A stretch of 64,000 nucleotides of DNA from Agrococcus carbonis (GTDB lineage: Bacteria > Actinomycetota > Actinomycetes > Actinomycetales > Microbacteriaceae), in the NCBI RefSeq assembly GCF_900104705.1, contig NZ_LT629734.1:1054001-1118000 (forward strand), in the 5' to 3' direction. A program made the translations under genes and the position numbers. Positions 25,668-34,405 of this stretch are shown here, piece by piece (position 1 is the first letter of the stretch; the number at the start of each line of letters is the position of its first letter). The notes below the pieces were generated by a model. That model was not told the origin of the DNA. It made no database searches and saw only the letters and a list, made by a program, of their open reading frames with translations.

Positions 25668-27196
25668 CGGATCACCTCCTCGTCCGCCTCGGGCGCCTCC
25701 ATCGGCGTCGTCGCCTTCCACCGCGTGAACGACAGCAGGACGCCGGCCACGATCGCCGCGCCCGCGACACCCCACCCGAACAGCCCGAGCATCCACGCCG
25801 GGTAGCCCTCGTAGGGCACGGTGATCGCCGTGATCGTCTCCTGCACGAGCATGATGACGAGCGCGATGGGCGTCACGACCATGACGAGCGCCTTCCACCA
25901 GCCGCCGAGCCGGATCGAGCCGTACCGGCTCATGTGCTCCGCGAACCACGGCACCTTCCGCACGCCCCACGCGACCGCGACCATCGCGACGAGCGCCGCG
26001 AGCAGGATGCCGAAGCGGTTGATGAAGTAGTCGGCGATGTCGAGCACATAGACGCCGCTCGTGGTCGAGAACAGCAGGATGCTGATGATCGCGAGCGGCA
26101 CCGTCACGACGAGCGTGGCCTGCACGCGGCCGAGCTCGAGCTTGTCTCGCACGGCCGAGATGACGACCTCGAGGATCGACACGAGGGACGTGAAGCCCGC
26201 CAGCACGAGCGAGACGAAGAAGAGCACGCCGAGCAGCGCGCCGAGCGGCGCCTGGGAGATGATCGCGGGGAAGGCGACGAAGGCGAGCCCGATGCCGTCC
26301 GCCACGACATCCGCGACGCCGAGCCCGGAGGCCTGGGCCAGGAAGCCGAGCGCCGAGAAGACGCCGATGCCGCACAGGAGCTCGAAGCCCGAGTTGGCGA
26401 AGCCGACGACGAAGCCGGAGCCGGTCATGTCGATCTTGCGCCCGACGTAGCTCGCGTAGGTGATCATGATGCCGAAGCCGACCGAGAGCGAGAAGAAGAT
26501 CTGCCCGAACGCGCTCGCCCAGACCGCGGGCTGCGCGAGCGCGGCCCAGTCGGGCTGGAAGAGGGTCTGGAGGCCTTCGAGCGCGCCGGGGAGCGAGAGC
26601 GCCTGGACGACGAGCGCGCCGAATGCGATGAGCAGCACCGGGATGAAGATGACGGAGGTCGCGCCGACGCCCTTCTGCACCCCGAGCGCCATGATGACGA
26701 TCGTCACGGCCCACAGCACCACCATGGGGATGAGCACCGCGGGCACGAACTCGAGCGTGACGCCCGGCTCCCCTGCCTGCAGGAAGTCCTGGAACAGGAA
26801 TGTCTCGGGGTCGTCGCCCCACGCCTGCGTGAACGAGAAGCCCGTGTACTGGATCGCCCACGCGAGGATCGCGGCGTAGTAGACCGAGATGACGACGCAG
26901 ATCGCCACCTGCCACCAGCCGATCCACTCGAGCCGCCTCGAGATGCGGCGGAACGACAGCGGGGCGGACCCCCGCTGCGAGTGGCCGATGGCGTAGTCCA
27001 GCAGCAGGAGCGGGATGCCCGCGACGAGCAGCGCGACGAGGTACGGCAGGATGAACGCCCCGCCGCCGCCCTCGTACGCGACGTAGGGGAAGCGCCAGAT
27101 GTTGCCGAGCCCGACGGCGGAGCCGATGGCCGCCATGATGAACACGGTCTTGTTCGAGAACCGACCTCGATCGATCGGGGCCTTGGTGACGGTCAT
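25664..27196 (-). CDS. metP: Sodium-dependent amino-acid transporter, NSS/SNF family (MetP-like)
   Basis: Membrane sodium symporter, 510 aa, about 12 spans. The N-terminal hallmark is FIMAAIGSAVGLGNIWRFPY then VAYEGGGGAFILPYLVALLV, the Na+/substrate site of LeuT-fold transporters. Further blocks are FFSLSVGFGIMITYASYVGR and FANSGFELLCGIGVFSALGF. With the MetS-like peptide it most resembles the methionine/alanine importer of corynebacteria, but the substrate is inferred. The ATG at 27196 follows GGAGGAGCC. No SAM riboswitch-like structure is evident upstream. Confidence 0.92.
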   Translation of the reverse strand: MTVTKAPIDRGRFSNKTVFIMAAIGSAVGLGNIWRFPYVAYEGGGGAFILPYLVALLVAGIPLLLLDYAIGHSQRGSAPLSFRRISRRLEWIGWWQVAICVVISVYYAAILAWAIQYTGFSFTQAWGDDPETFLFQDFLQAGEPGVTLEFVPAVLIPMVVLWAVTIVIMALGVQKGVGATSVIFIPVLLIAFGALVVQALSLPGALEGLQTLFQPDWAALAQPAVWASAFGQIFFSLSVGFGIMITYASYVGRKIDMTGSGFVVGFANSGFELLCGIGVFSALGFLAQASGLGVADVVADGIGLAFVAFPAIISQAPLGALLGVLFFVSLVLAGFTSLVSILEVVISAVRDKLELGRVQATLVVTVPLAIISILLFSTTSGVYVLDIADYFINRFGILLAALVAMVAVAWGVRKVPWFAEHMSRYGSIRLGGWWKALVMVVTPIALVIMLVQETITAITVPYEGYPAWMLGLFGWGVAGAAIVAGVLLSFTRWKATTPMEAPEADEEVIR

Positions 27197-27269
27197 CGCG
27201 GGCTCCTCCCGGGCGCCGGTGCAGCGGGGACAGCCCTACCCTGCCACAGCCGCGATGCGGCGGTCGGCC

Positions 27270-28184
27270 CTACTTGACGGCGCCCGCGGTGAGCCCGCTC
27301 ACGATGTAGCGCTGCAGGTAGAGGAAGAGCGCCATCACCGGGATCGCCGCGAGCACGGCGCCGGCGGCGAAGACGGGGTAGTTGGTGTTCGTCTCCTCCG
27401 AGACGTAGCGGTAGAGGCCGACCGCGAGGGTCAGCTTGTCGGGGCTGTTGAGGATGACCGACGAGATCACGAAGTCGTTGGTCGTCGCGATGAACGACAG
27501 CAGGCCGATGACCGCGAGGATGGGCGCCACGAGCGGCAGGATGATCGTGAAGAAGATGCGCGCGTGGCCCGCGCCGTCGATCTTCGCGGCCTCGTCGATG
27601 GATGCGGGCACGGTGTTGAAGAAGCCGTACATGAGATACGTGTTCACCCCGAGCGCGCCGCCGAGGTAGATCATGATGAGGCCGATGAGCGTGTCGAGGC
27701 CGATCGCCGGGAACACCTCGCTGATGCCGCGCATGAGCGCGTAGATGGCCACGACCGCGAGCAGCTGCGGGAACATCTGCACGAGGATCAGGCCGAACAG
27801 GCCTTGACGCCTGCCGGTGAACCGCATCCGCGAGAAGGCGTAGGCGGCGAGCGCTCCGAGCAGCACGGTGCCGAGCGCGGTGGTGATGCCGACGATGAGC
27901 GTGTTGGCGAACCATGCCGCGTAGGGGCGGCGCGGATCGCTCAGCAGCGTGCCGTAGTTCTCGAGCGAGAGCTCGCGGAAGAGCTGGTTCGAGCCGGTGA
28001 GCGTGCCGCCGGGGTTGAGCGAGGCGCTCAGCACGTAGACGAGCGGGAAGATCGCGAAGATCACGACAGCGATGCCGACGAGGTGGCGCCAGCCGAGCTC
28101 GCGCAGCCACGTGCGGCGGGAGAGCGTCGTGCGGGGTGCGCGCCGCTCGCGCGCGGGGCGGTCGACGGAGGTGGGGTCGGCCAT
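27270..28184 (-). CDS. malG: Maltose/maltodextrin ABC transporter permease MalG-like
   Basis: Inner-membrane permease, 304 aa. The first span is GIAVVIFAIFPLVYVLSASL. The core region contains NTLIVGITTALGTVLLGALA and the EAA loop EAAKIDGAGHARIFFTIILP that docks on the ATPase. The C-terminus is FLYLQRYIVSGLTAGAVK, the usual MalG ending. It shares one base with the malF stop (TGATG). No ATPase gene is present in this operon, so a shared MsmK/UgpC-type ATPase from elsewhere is implied. Confidence 0.95.
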   Translation of the reverse strand: MADPTSVDRPARERRAPRTTLSRRTWLRELGWRHLVGIAVVIFAIFPLVYVLSASLNPGGTLTGSNQLFRELSLENYGTLLSDPRRPYAAWFANTLIVGITTALGTVLLGALAAYAFSRMRFTGRRQGLFGLILVQMFPQLLAVVAIYALMRGISEVFPAIGLDTLIGLIMIYLGGALGVNTYLMYGFFNTVPASIDEAAKIDGAGHARIFFTIILPLVAPILAVIGLLSFIATTNDFVISSVILNSPDKLTLAVGLYRYVSEETNTNYPVFAAGAVLAAIPVMALFLYLQRYIVSGLTAGAVK

Positions 28185-29779
28185 CAGTTCAGCTCCTCGA
28201 GGGCCTTCGTGCGCGAGAACGCGATCGCCGAGACGATCGCGACGATGAGGAAGATGAGGATCGACAGCGCGGATGCCAGGCCGTAGTCGCGCGTGCCGCC
28301 CTCGAACGCCGTCTTGTAGACGAGCGTGATGAGCAGGTCGGTGTGGCCGACGTTCTCGGAGACGCCCGCCATCCGCGGACCGCCGCCGGTCAGCAGGTAG
28401 ATGGTGTTGAAGTTGTTGAAGTTGAACGCGAACGACGAGATCAGCAGCGGCGCCGTCGAGACGAGCAGCAGCGGGAACTTGATGCTGCGGAACACCTGCC
28501 AGCCGCTCGCGCCGTCGACCCTGGCCGCCTCGGTGAGCTCGTCGGGGATCGACTGCAGGGCGCCCATGCAGATGAGGAACATGTAGGGGAACCCGAGCCA
28601 GACGTTGACGAGCAGCGCGGAGACCTTCGCGAGCCACGGGTCGGTGAGCCAGGGGATGTCGGCGGAGCCGAAGAGCACCTCGTTGACGAAGCCGAACTGC
28701 GCGTTGAGCAGCCCGAGCCACACGAGCGCCGAGAGGAAGGACGGGAACGCGTACGGCAGGATCGCGAGCACGCGATAGGCCTGCCGGCTGCGCATCCGCG
28801 GGTCGTTGAGCGTGATCGCGAGGAAGAGGCCCAGCAGGAACGTGATCGCGACCGACGCGATCGCGTACACGAACGTCCAGGCGGTCACGCTCACCAGCGC
28901 CTCGCCGTAGCTGGGCTCCTGGAACGGGTAGAGGAAGTTCTCGAGGCCGACGAAGATCTGCCAGCCGGTGCCGAGCGCCTCGCCGTCCTCGGTCTCGAAC
29001 TGGCCGTTGCCGAGATCGCGGTAGACGGTGTCGGTCTCAGTGTCGGTCATCGTGTCGGCGACGTCGTCGTAGACGAAGTTCGACTGGAAGACGAAGGCCT
29101 GCGAGGCGTTGGAGGTGCGCAGGAACCCGTCGGTGAGGTTCTCGTCGAGCGGCACCTGCAGCGCGGCGATCTCCTGCTGCCGCTGCAGCACATCCTGCAT
29201 CGACAGGCTCGTCCAGCCCTCGAGGGCGACCGCGCGGTCGCCGTCCATGGTGACCGCTCCCGGGTCGACCGGCGCGAGCGCCTGCTCGGCGGTGCCCACG
29301 AGCACGGCGCCGTCGGGCGCCGTCGCGAGCAGCCCGAGGCCCTGCAGCCCCTCGACGACCTGCACCTGGTAGGTCGGTGAGCCCTCGACGCGCTGCGTGT
29401 TCTGCGACACGAGCGCCGCGACCGCATCCTCCTTGGTGGAGTTGTGCCCGTCGCCGTAGTTCGTCAGCGCGATGTAGCAGGAGTACAGCACGACGAAGAT
29501 CTGGAACACGGCCAGGAAGATGAGGCCCGGCGTGAGGTACTTCGCCGGCAGGAGCCCCGGCGAGAGGTAGACGACGTTCACGAGCAGCGTGACCGCCGCC
29601 AGGATCGCGAGCACCGTCCAGCTCTCCTGGAAGAACAGGATCGACATCGCGAAGACCGCGATGGCGTCGACGATCGCGAGCAGCGCGATCTTGACGAGCA
29701 TCACGCGCGCGCTCGGCGGCTGGTGCATCGTGCCTCTGCGCGGCGCGATGCGGCGCTCGGGTGCGGACGTCGTCGTCAC
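28184..29779 (-). CDS. malF: Maltose/maltodextrin ABC transporter permease MalF-like (with large extracytoplasmic insert)
   Basis: Inner-membrane permease, 531 aa. At least three N-terminal spans lead to a soluble insert of roughly residues 110-270, from NYGDGHNSTKEDAVAALVSQ to GWQIFVGLENFLYPF. This corresponds in position to the P2 loop of E. coli MalF, which contacts the binding protein. Most Gram-positive homologues are near 300-430 aa, so the long form is notable. The C-terminal half holds the EAA loop EAARVDGASGWQVFRSIKFP. The GTG at 29779 follows GAGGAG. It comes after malE, with a strong hairpin in the gap. Confidence 0.93.
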   Translation of the reverse strand: MTTTSAPERRIAPRRGTMHQPPSARVMLVKIALLAIVDAIAVFAMSILFFQESWTVLAILAAVTLLVNVVYLSPGLLPAKYLTPGLIFLAVFQIFVVLYSCYIALTNYGDGHNSTKEDAVAALVSQNTQRVEGSPTYQVQVVEGLQGLGLLATAPDGAVLVGTAEQALAPVDPGAVTMDGDRAVALEGWTSLSMQDVLQRQQEIAALQVPLDENLTDGFLRTSNASQAFVFQSNFVYDDVADTMTDTETDTVYRDLGNGQFETEDGEALGTGWQIFVGLENFLYPFQEPSYGEALVSVTAWTFVYAIASVAITFLLGLFLAITLNDPRMRSRQAYRVLAILPYAFPSFLSALVWLGLLNAQFGFVNEVLFGSADIPWLTDPWLAKVSALLVNVWLGFPYMFLICMGALQSIPDELTEAARVDGASGWQVFRSIKFPLLLVSTAPLLISSFAFNFNNFNTIYLLTGGGPRMAGVSENVGHTDLLITLVYKTAFEGGTRDYGLASALSILIFLIVAIVSAIAFSRTKALEELN

Positions 29780-29819
29780 TCGGTCTCCTCAGGACGGGCG
29801 AAGTGCGTGCGGGAGGCAT

Positions 29820-29848
29820 GGCGGCCGGCGCGGGAGGCGCCGACCGCC
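29820..29848 (-). promoter_or_regulatory. Hairpin between malE and malF
   Basis: On the minus strand a 12-bp stem (GGCGGTCGGCGC with GCGCCGGCCGCC, one G-U pair) encloses a 5-nt loop, 12 nt after the malE stop. No U-run follows. Its placement matches the hairpin after the peptide-binding gene at 3631, which suggests attenuation or 3'-end protection of the binding-protein mRNA. Confidence 0.65.
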
Positions 29849-29860
29849 GTGCGAGGCGGC

Positions 29861-31120
29861 TCAGCCGCCCAGCGTCTCCTGGATCTTCTCCGCCATGGTC
29901 GTCCACGCGGCGGCAGGGTCGGCGGCGTCACCGCTGATGATCTGCGCCTCGGTGGTGCCCCAGTCGCCCCAGAGCGCGTCCATCTCGGGGATGTTCGGCA
30001 TCGGCACGCCCGCGGCGCCGACCTCGCCGAACGCCGCGACGTCCTCGTTCGACTGCGCCGCCTCGAAGGCCGACGACAGCGCGGGGGCGCGCTGGCCGCC
30101 CTCGTAGATGGCCGTCTGCGCCTCCTCGCTCGCGACGTACTCGGTGAGGAACTGCGATGCGACGATCGGGTTGTTGGCGTAGGCCGAGATGAAGAAGCCC
30201 TGCACGCCCACGAACGGCGTCGCCGGCTGGCCGCCGGCCGAGGGGATCTCGCTGATCGCGTAGTTCACGCCAGCGTCCTGGAACGTGGTGAGGTTCCAGG
30301 GGCCCGTGATCGTGTACGGCGAGGCGCCGTTCGCGAACTGCTCCTTCGCGATGTCCTGCGAGATGTTGAGGTTGATGATGCCCTGCTGGCCCCACTCGGC
30401 GAGCGCGCCGGCGAACTCGACGTTGCCCTCGTTGCCGAGCTGCAGGTCGTCGGGGTTGTAGGAGCCGTCCTCGTTCATGCCGAAGACCGGGCCGCCGTAG
30501 GAGGCCTGCAGCGGGTAGAGGTGGTACGGGTCGGCGTTGTTCGGGTCGATGCCGACGAGCAGCGGGAACTCCGCGTCGCCCGACTCGACGGCGGCCTCGC
30601 CCGTGGAGACGAGCTCGTCCCACGACGCGGGCGCCTCGGGCGCGAGGTCGGTGTTGCGCACGAGCGCGATGTTCTCGATCGACACCGGCACGCCGTAGGT
30701 CGCGCCGTTGTAGGTCATGGCCTGGATCGAGACCTCCTCGAAGTCGCCCGCGATGTCGCCGAGCTCGACGGGGTCGATGACGCCGTTGGTGACGAGCTTG
30801 CCGATCCAGTCGTGCGCGCCGACCACGACGTCGGGGCCCTCGCCCGACGGCGCCTGGGTGGTGAGGTCGTCGTCGATGTCGGCGAAGTCCTTCACGACCA
30901 CCTCGACCGTCGTGCCGGTCTCCTCCTCGAACGACGCGATCACGTCGGCGAGGGCGTCGTTGCGGTTCTGGTCCATCCAGATGACGAGCTCGCCGCCGCC
31001 CTGCGGCGCGGCTTCGGTCTCGCTCGCCGACGGCGCCGGCGCGCCGCCTCCCGAGCAGGCCGCGAGCGTGAGCGCGAGCGCGCCGACTCCGGCCACCTTC
31101 ATGAGGCTGCTGTGCTTCAT
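29861..31120 (-). CDS. malE: Maltose/maltodextrin-binding lipoprotein MalE-like
   Basis: Extracytoplasmic solute-binding protein (SBP family 1), 419 aa. The signal MKHSSLMKVAGVGALALTLA ends in lipobox LAAC (Cys22). The family start is GGGELVIWMDQNRNDALADV with FEEETGTTVEV. Sugar-binding features include PDVVVGAHDWIGKLVTNG, YGVPVSIENIALVRNTDL, and the ITGPWNLTTFQDAGVNYAIS block typical of maltodextrin receptors. The ATG at 31120 follows CTGGAGGAAGG. It heads the malEFG operon and is divergent from the alpha-glucosidase gene, which supports an alpha-glucoside substrate. Confidence 0.94.
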   Translation of the reverse strand: MKHSSLMKVAGVGALALTLAACSGGGAPAPSASETEAAPQGGGELVIWMDQNRNDALADVIASFEEETGTTVEVVVKDFADIDDDLTTQAPSGEGPDVVVGAHDWIGKLVTNGVIDPVELGDIAGDFEEVSIQAMTYNGATYGVPVSIENIALVRNTDLAPEAPASWDELVSTGEAAVESGDAEFPLLVGIDPNNADPYHLYPLQASYGGPVFGMNEDGSYNPDDLQLGNEGNVEFAGALAEWGQQGIINLNISQDIAKEQFANGASPYTITGPWNLTTFQDAGVNYAISEIPSAGGQPATPFVGVQGFFISAYANNPIVASQFLTEYVASEEAQTAIYEGGQRAPALSSAFEAAQSNEDVAAFGEVGAAGVPMPNIPEMDALWGDWGTTEAQIISGDAADPAAAWTTMAEKIQETLGG

Positions 31121-31304
31121 GGTGCCTTCCTCCAGCTGTTGGGGGGCCGTCCTCCGACGGCTGTCGGCGGCACTGCCCGGCTCATCGTGGAGCGCGGCGC
31201 TCGCGCGGCGCAACTCGCGGAGCGCGCGCCGCCCCGATCGTTGGCAACTCGTGACAATCGGCGCACGCGACGCGCGACCAGACGCATCCGCATAGCCTGG
31301 GGGC
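31121..31304. promoter_or_regulatory. Divergent control region between malE and the alpha-glucosidase gene
   Basis: This 184-bp gap must carry both promoters. An imperfect dyad at 31236-31259 (GATCGTTGGCAA facing CTCGTGACAATC; outer GATnGT/ACnATC conserved) is the only operator-like element I see, and it is weak. A minus-strand TTGCGC/CACGAT pair with 18-bp spacing could serve malE. No LacI-type regulator gene lies nearby. Confidence 0.3.
31293..31298 (+). promoter_or_regulatory. -10 box TAGCCT, leaderless start
   Basis: TAGCCT lies 6 nt before the ATG at 31305 of the alpha-glucosidase gene. Confidence 0.6.
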
Positions 31305-32957
31305 ATGACCGATGCATCGCCGCAGACCGCAGCCTCCGCGACCGCCGGCACGACCGGCGCCGAGTGGTGGCGCTCCGCCGTCATCTACCAGATCTACCCG
31401 CGCTCGTTCGCCGACGCATCCGGCGACGGCGTGGGCGACCTGCCCGGCATCGCCGCCCGGCTGCCGCAGGTCGCCGAGCTCGGGGTCGACGCCATCTGGC
31501 TGAGCCCCTTCTACCGTTCGCCGCAGAAGGACGCCGGCTACGACGTCGCCGACTACCGCGACGTCGACCCGCTCTTCGGCACCCTCGACGACTTCGACCG
31601 GATGCTCGAGGCGGCCCACGGGCTCGGCCTGCGGGTGATCGTCGACCTGGTGCCGAACCACTCCTCCGACCAGCACGAGTGGTTCCAGGAGGCGCTCGCC
31701 GCCGGCCCCGGCAGCGCGGCGCGCGACCGCTACATCTTCCGCGACGGGAAGGGCGAGGGCGGCGCCGAGCCGCCGAACAACTGGCAGAGCGTCTTCGGCG
31801 GGCCGGCGTGGACCCGGGTGCCCGACGGCCAGTGGTACCTGCACCTGTTCGACACCTCGCAGCCCGACTTCGACTGGAACCACCCCGAGGTCGGCGACAT
31901 GTTCGTCGACGTGCTCCGGTTCTGGCTCGACCGCGGCGTCGACGGGTTCCGCGTCGACGTCGCGCACGGGAACGCCAAGGCCGAGGGCCTGCCCGACATC
32001 GACGAGGAGCTCGTCGCCGCGGGCTCGATGGACTCGCCGTTCTTCGGCCAGGAGCACGTGCACGAGATCTACCGCCGCTGGCACGACGTGCTCGCCGAGT
32101 ACGACGGCGACCGCGTGCTGTGCGCCGAGGCGTGGGTGCAGCCGCTGTCGAAGATGGCGCGGTTCGTGCGGCCCGACGAGATGCACCAGGCGTTCAACTT
32201 CGTCTACCTCGAGACCCCCTGGGACGCCCGTCGGCTCCGTGCGGTCATCGACGAGTCGATCGAGGCATTCGGCGAGGTCGGCGCTCCCCCGACCTGGGTG
32301 CTGTCGAACCACGACACGATCCGCCACCGCACGCGCCTCGCGCTCGTGCCCCCGCCGCCGCACGGCGCCGGCATCGGCCCGACGTCGGTGTCGAAGGCGG
32401 ACGCGACGGTGTCGCTGCGCCGCGGGCGCGCGGCGACCGCCCTCATGCTCGCGCTGCCCGGCAGCGCGTACGTCTACCAGGGCGAGGAGCTCGGCCTGCC
32501 GGAGGTGACCGCGATCGAGCCGCACCAGCGGCAGGATCCGACCTTCGCGCGCACGCAGGGCGAGCTGTGGGGCCGCGACGGATGCCGCGTGCCCATCCCG
32601 TGGGAGGCCGACGCGCCCGCCTACGGCTTCAGCGAGTCAGGGGCGAGCTGGCTGCCGCAGCCGCCCGAGTGGGCGGCGCTCGCGCGCGACGCGCAGGCCG
32701 GCGTCGCTGGCTCGACGCTCGAGATGTACCGCCGCGCGCTCGCGCTTCGGCGCGAGCTCGGCCTCGGCTCGGGCGAGCTCGAGTGGCTCGACGTCGGACC
32801 GACCGCGCTCGCCTTCCGCAACGGCCCGATCACCGTCGTGGCGAACCTCGGCCACGACGCCGTCGACGTGCCCCGCGGCGAGATCCTGCTGACCTCGTCG
32901 CCGCTCGACAGCGCGTCGCTCGCGGCCGATGAGGTGGTGTGGGTCAGGACGGCGTAG
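31305..32957 (+). CDS. aglA: Glycoside hydrolase family 13 alpha-glucosidase
   Basis: Cytoplasmic exo-acting alpha-glucosidase/oligo-1,6-glucosidase type enzyme, 550 aa. The barrel starts [20 protein letters not shown] then DGVGDLPGI. Calcium and substrate region is [15 protein letters not shown]. The nucleophile Asp is in [14 protein letters not shown], the acid/base Glu in VLCAEAWVQ, and the third acid in [24 protein letters not shown] is diagnostic for the oligo-glucosidase subfamily. It lies divergent from malEFG, so it would cleave the sugars they import to glucose. A bidirectional-looking terminator follows 14 nt after the stop. Confidence 0.95.
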   Translation: MTDASPQTAASATAGTTGAEWWRSAVIYQIYPRSFADASGDGVGDLPGIAARLPQVAELGVDAIWLSPFYRSPQKDAGYDVADYRDVDPLFGTLDDFDRMLEAAHGLGLRVIVDLVPNHSSDQHEWFQEALAAGPGSAARDRYIFRDGKGEGGAEPPNNWQSVFGGPAWTRVPDGQWYLHLFDTSQPDFDWNHPEVGDMFVDVLRFWLDRGVDGFRVDVAHGNAKAEGLPDIDEELVAAGSMDSPFFGQEHVHEIYRRWHDVLAEYDGDRVLCAEAWVQPLSKMARFVRPDEMHQAFNFVYLETPWDARRLRAVIDESIEAFGEVGAPPTWVLSNHDTIRHRTRLALVPPPPHGAGIGPTSVSKADATVSLRRGRAATALMLALPGSAYVYQGEELGLPEVTAIEPHQRQDPTFARTQGELWGRDGCRVPIPWEADAPAYGFSESGASWLPQPPEWAALARDAQAGVAGSTLEMYRRALALRRELGLGSGELEWLDVGPTALAFRNGPITVVANLGHDAVDVPRGEILLTSSPLDSASLAADEVVWVRTA

Positions 32958-32971
32958 CCGCCGCATGCACG

Positions 32972-32997
32972 AAGCCCGGCCCCTCGGGGCCGGGCTT
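32972..32997. terminator. Bidirectional terminator between aglA and the M23 peptidase
   Basis: AAGCCCGGCCCC and GGGGCCGGGCTT form a perfect 12-bp stem with a 2-nt centre. The A and T ends allow it to act on both converging transcripts. Confidence 0.85.
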
Positions 32998-33035
32998 CCT
33001 GCACGTGCGCCGGTCGCCGGGCGACGCGGCGAGGC

Positions 33036-34241
33036 CTACCAGGCGCGCTCGAGGTTCTGCTCGCGGGTCTGGAACCACAGCACCGGGTCGAACGAGATGT
33101 AGTCGCTGTTCTTCAACTCGAGGTGCAGGTGAGGGCCGGTCGAGCGGCCCGAGTTGCCGACCTGGCCGATGACGTCGGTGATGTCGACGACCTGGCCGAC
33201 CTCGACGGTGATCGATCCAGGCAGCATGTGCCCGTACCAGGACTGGATGAACTCGCCGTCGATGTTGTGGTCGATGAAGACGGAGTAGCCGCCGCCGCCC
33301 GGGTTGTTGCCGTGGAAGACGGCCGAGACGACGCCGTTGGCGATGGGTCGGATGTCGGTGCCGAGGCCGGGCGTGAAGTCGCTGCCGCCGTGGAAGCCGC
33401 CCGGGCGGTAGCCGAAGCCGCTCGACATGGGCACCTGGTCCATGCTCGGGAACGGCGTCTGGACGAAGCTCGTCTCGAGCATGCTCCACACCTGCGGCTG
33501 CGCGGGGTTGCCGGTGTACGACGGGCCGACCGGCTCGCCGTCGGCGACCGCCTGGAACGCGGCGCGCTCGCCGGTCGTCATGCGCGCCGCAGCCATCTGG
33601 TCGTTGACCGTGATGTCGTCGCGCGCGAAGTACGAGGTGGTCTCGGCCTCGACGCCCTCGAGCACCTGGGCGTCGCCGTTGTGCATCTGCGCGACCTCGG
33701 GGTCGATCCCCCCCGGCGCCTGCACCGCCTGTGCGGGCAGCGACGTGACGACGACGAGCGAGCCGATGAAGAGCAGGGCGCCGGCGGCGGAGATCTTCTG
33801 GGCCAGCTTGCGGGCACCGCGCGCCGGCCGGGACGGCGGCGCCGTCGGCGCCTCGCGGACGACGCGGGGCGCGAAGCCGCGCGCCGGGCGCACGCCCGGG
33901 ATGCTCTCGCCGCCGCCGCCGAGCGAAGGAGCATCCACCGTGATGACGGGAGCGGTGAACGCGGCCTCCGCCATGTGCACGGGCAGGTCGCGAGCAACCC
34001 GCGTGGCGGCCTCGCGCAGCGCTCGACGGCTCGTGTAGAGCGGCGCAGATCCCTCGACGACGTGCACGCGCTCCGCCGCGCGAGCATCGCTCGCGGTCAG
34101 CGCGATCGACTCCGCCGTGCGCTCCCGCTCGCGCAGCTCACGACGGGTGAGCGGACGGGTCTCGTCGGGTCGCTCGACGCCCACAGCAGACGAGCGGAGT
34201 GCTCGTCGGGTGGGGTGCGTCACGCTTGCAGCCGTCCTCAT
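33036..34241 (-). CDS. M23-family cell-wall metallopeptidase, membrane-anchored
   Basis: Peptidoglycan endopeptidase-type protein, 401 aa. A long basic cytoplasmic segment (about 150 residues) leads to one span, GALLFIGSLVVVTSLPAQAV, which anchors the protein with the enzyme outside. The M23 domain has the first zinc ligands in FHGGSDFTPG (H-x3-D) and the HxH motif in GPHLHLELKN. GFGYRPGG and HNIDGEFIQSWYGHM are also family features. I chose the ATG at 34241; an in-frame start at 34277 is possible. A TAACGG direct repeat lies about 135 bp upstream. Confidence 0.9.
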   Translation of the reverse strand: MRTAASVTHPTRRALRSSAVGVERPDETRPLTRRELRERERTAESIALTASDARAAERVHVVEGSAPLYTSRRALREAATRVARDLPVHMAEAAFTAPVITVDAPSLGGGGESIPGVRPARGFAPRVVREAPTAPPSRPARGARKLAQKISAAGALLFIGSLVVVTSLPAQAVQAPGGIDPEVAQMHNGDAQVLEGVEAETTSYFARDDITVNDQMAAARMTTGERAAFQAVADGEPVGPSYTGNPAQPQVWSMLETSFVQTPFPSMDQVPMSSGFGYRPGGFHGGSDFTPGLGTDIRPIANGVVSAVFHGNNPGGGGYSVFIDHNIDGEFIQSWYGHMLPGSITVEVGQVVDITDVIGQVGNSGRSTGPHLHLELKNSDYISFDPVLWFQTREQNLERAW

Positions 34242-34374
34242 GGTCGTGGGGCGATGGGATGCTCGCGAGGTGCGCATCGCACGCCCGGCAGCATCGCCGC
34301 TGTCGATCGTGGCATGAACGAGCGGTCAGGTGCAAAGGCGCGCGGAGATCGCACTCGGCGCGAACCCATCGAAT

Positions 34375-34393
34375 ATAACGGAACGATAACGGC
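34375..34393 (-). promoter_or_regulatory. 11-bp-spaced TAACGG direct repeat upstream of the M23 peptidase
   Basis: On the plus strand TAACGG occurs at 34376 and again at 34387, exactly one helical turn apart, inside an AT-rich patch that stands out locally. The layout resembles the paired GTAAC-type boxes reported for MtrA, the actinobacterial cell-wall response regulator. The link to MtrA is inference. Confidence 0.4.
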
Positions 34394-34405
34394 GGCGCAA
34401 GGGTG

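Noticed and set aside
27197..27269. SAM riboswitch or T-box upstream of metP or mmuM
   Set aside because: I looked for conserved kink-turn or anti-terminator elements ahead of both genes and saw none; the leaders are short.
29444..32932. Very long open frame (1162 codons) antisense to malF/malE
   Set aside because: It is opposite to genes with clear transporter and lipobox motifs, its residues are Arg/Ala/Val-rich with no domain, and long shadow frames are expected at this GC content.
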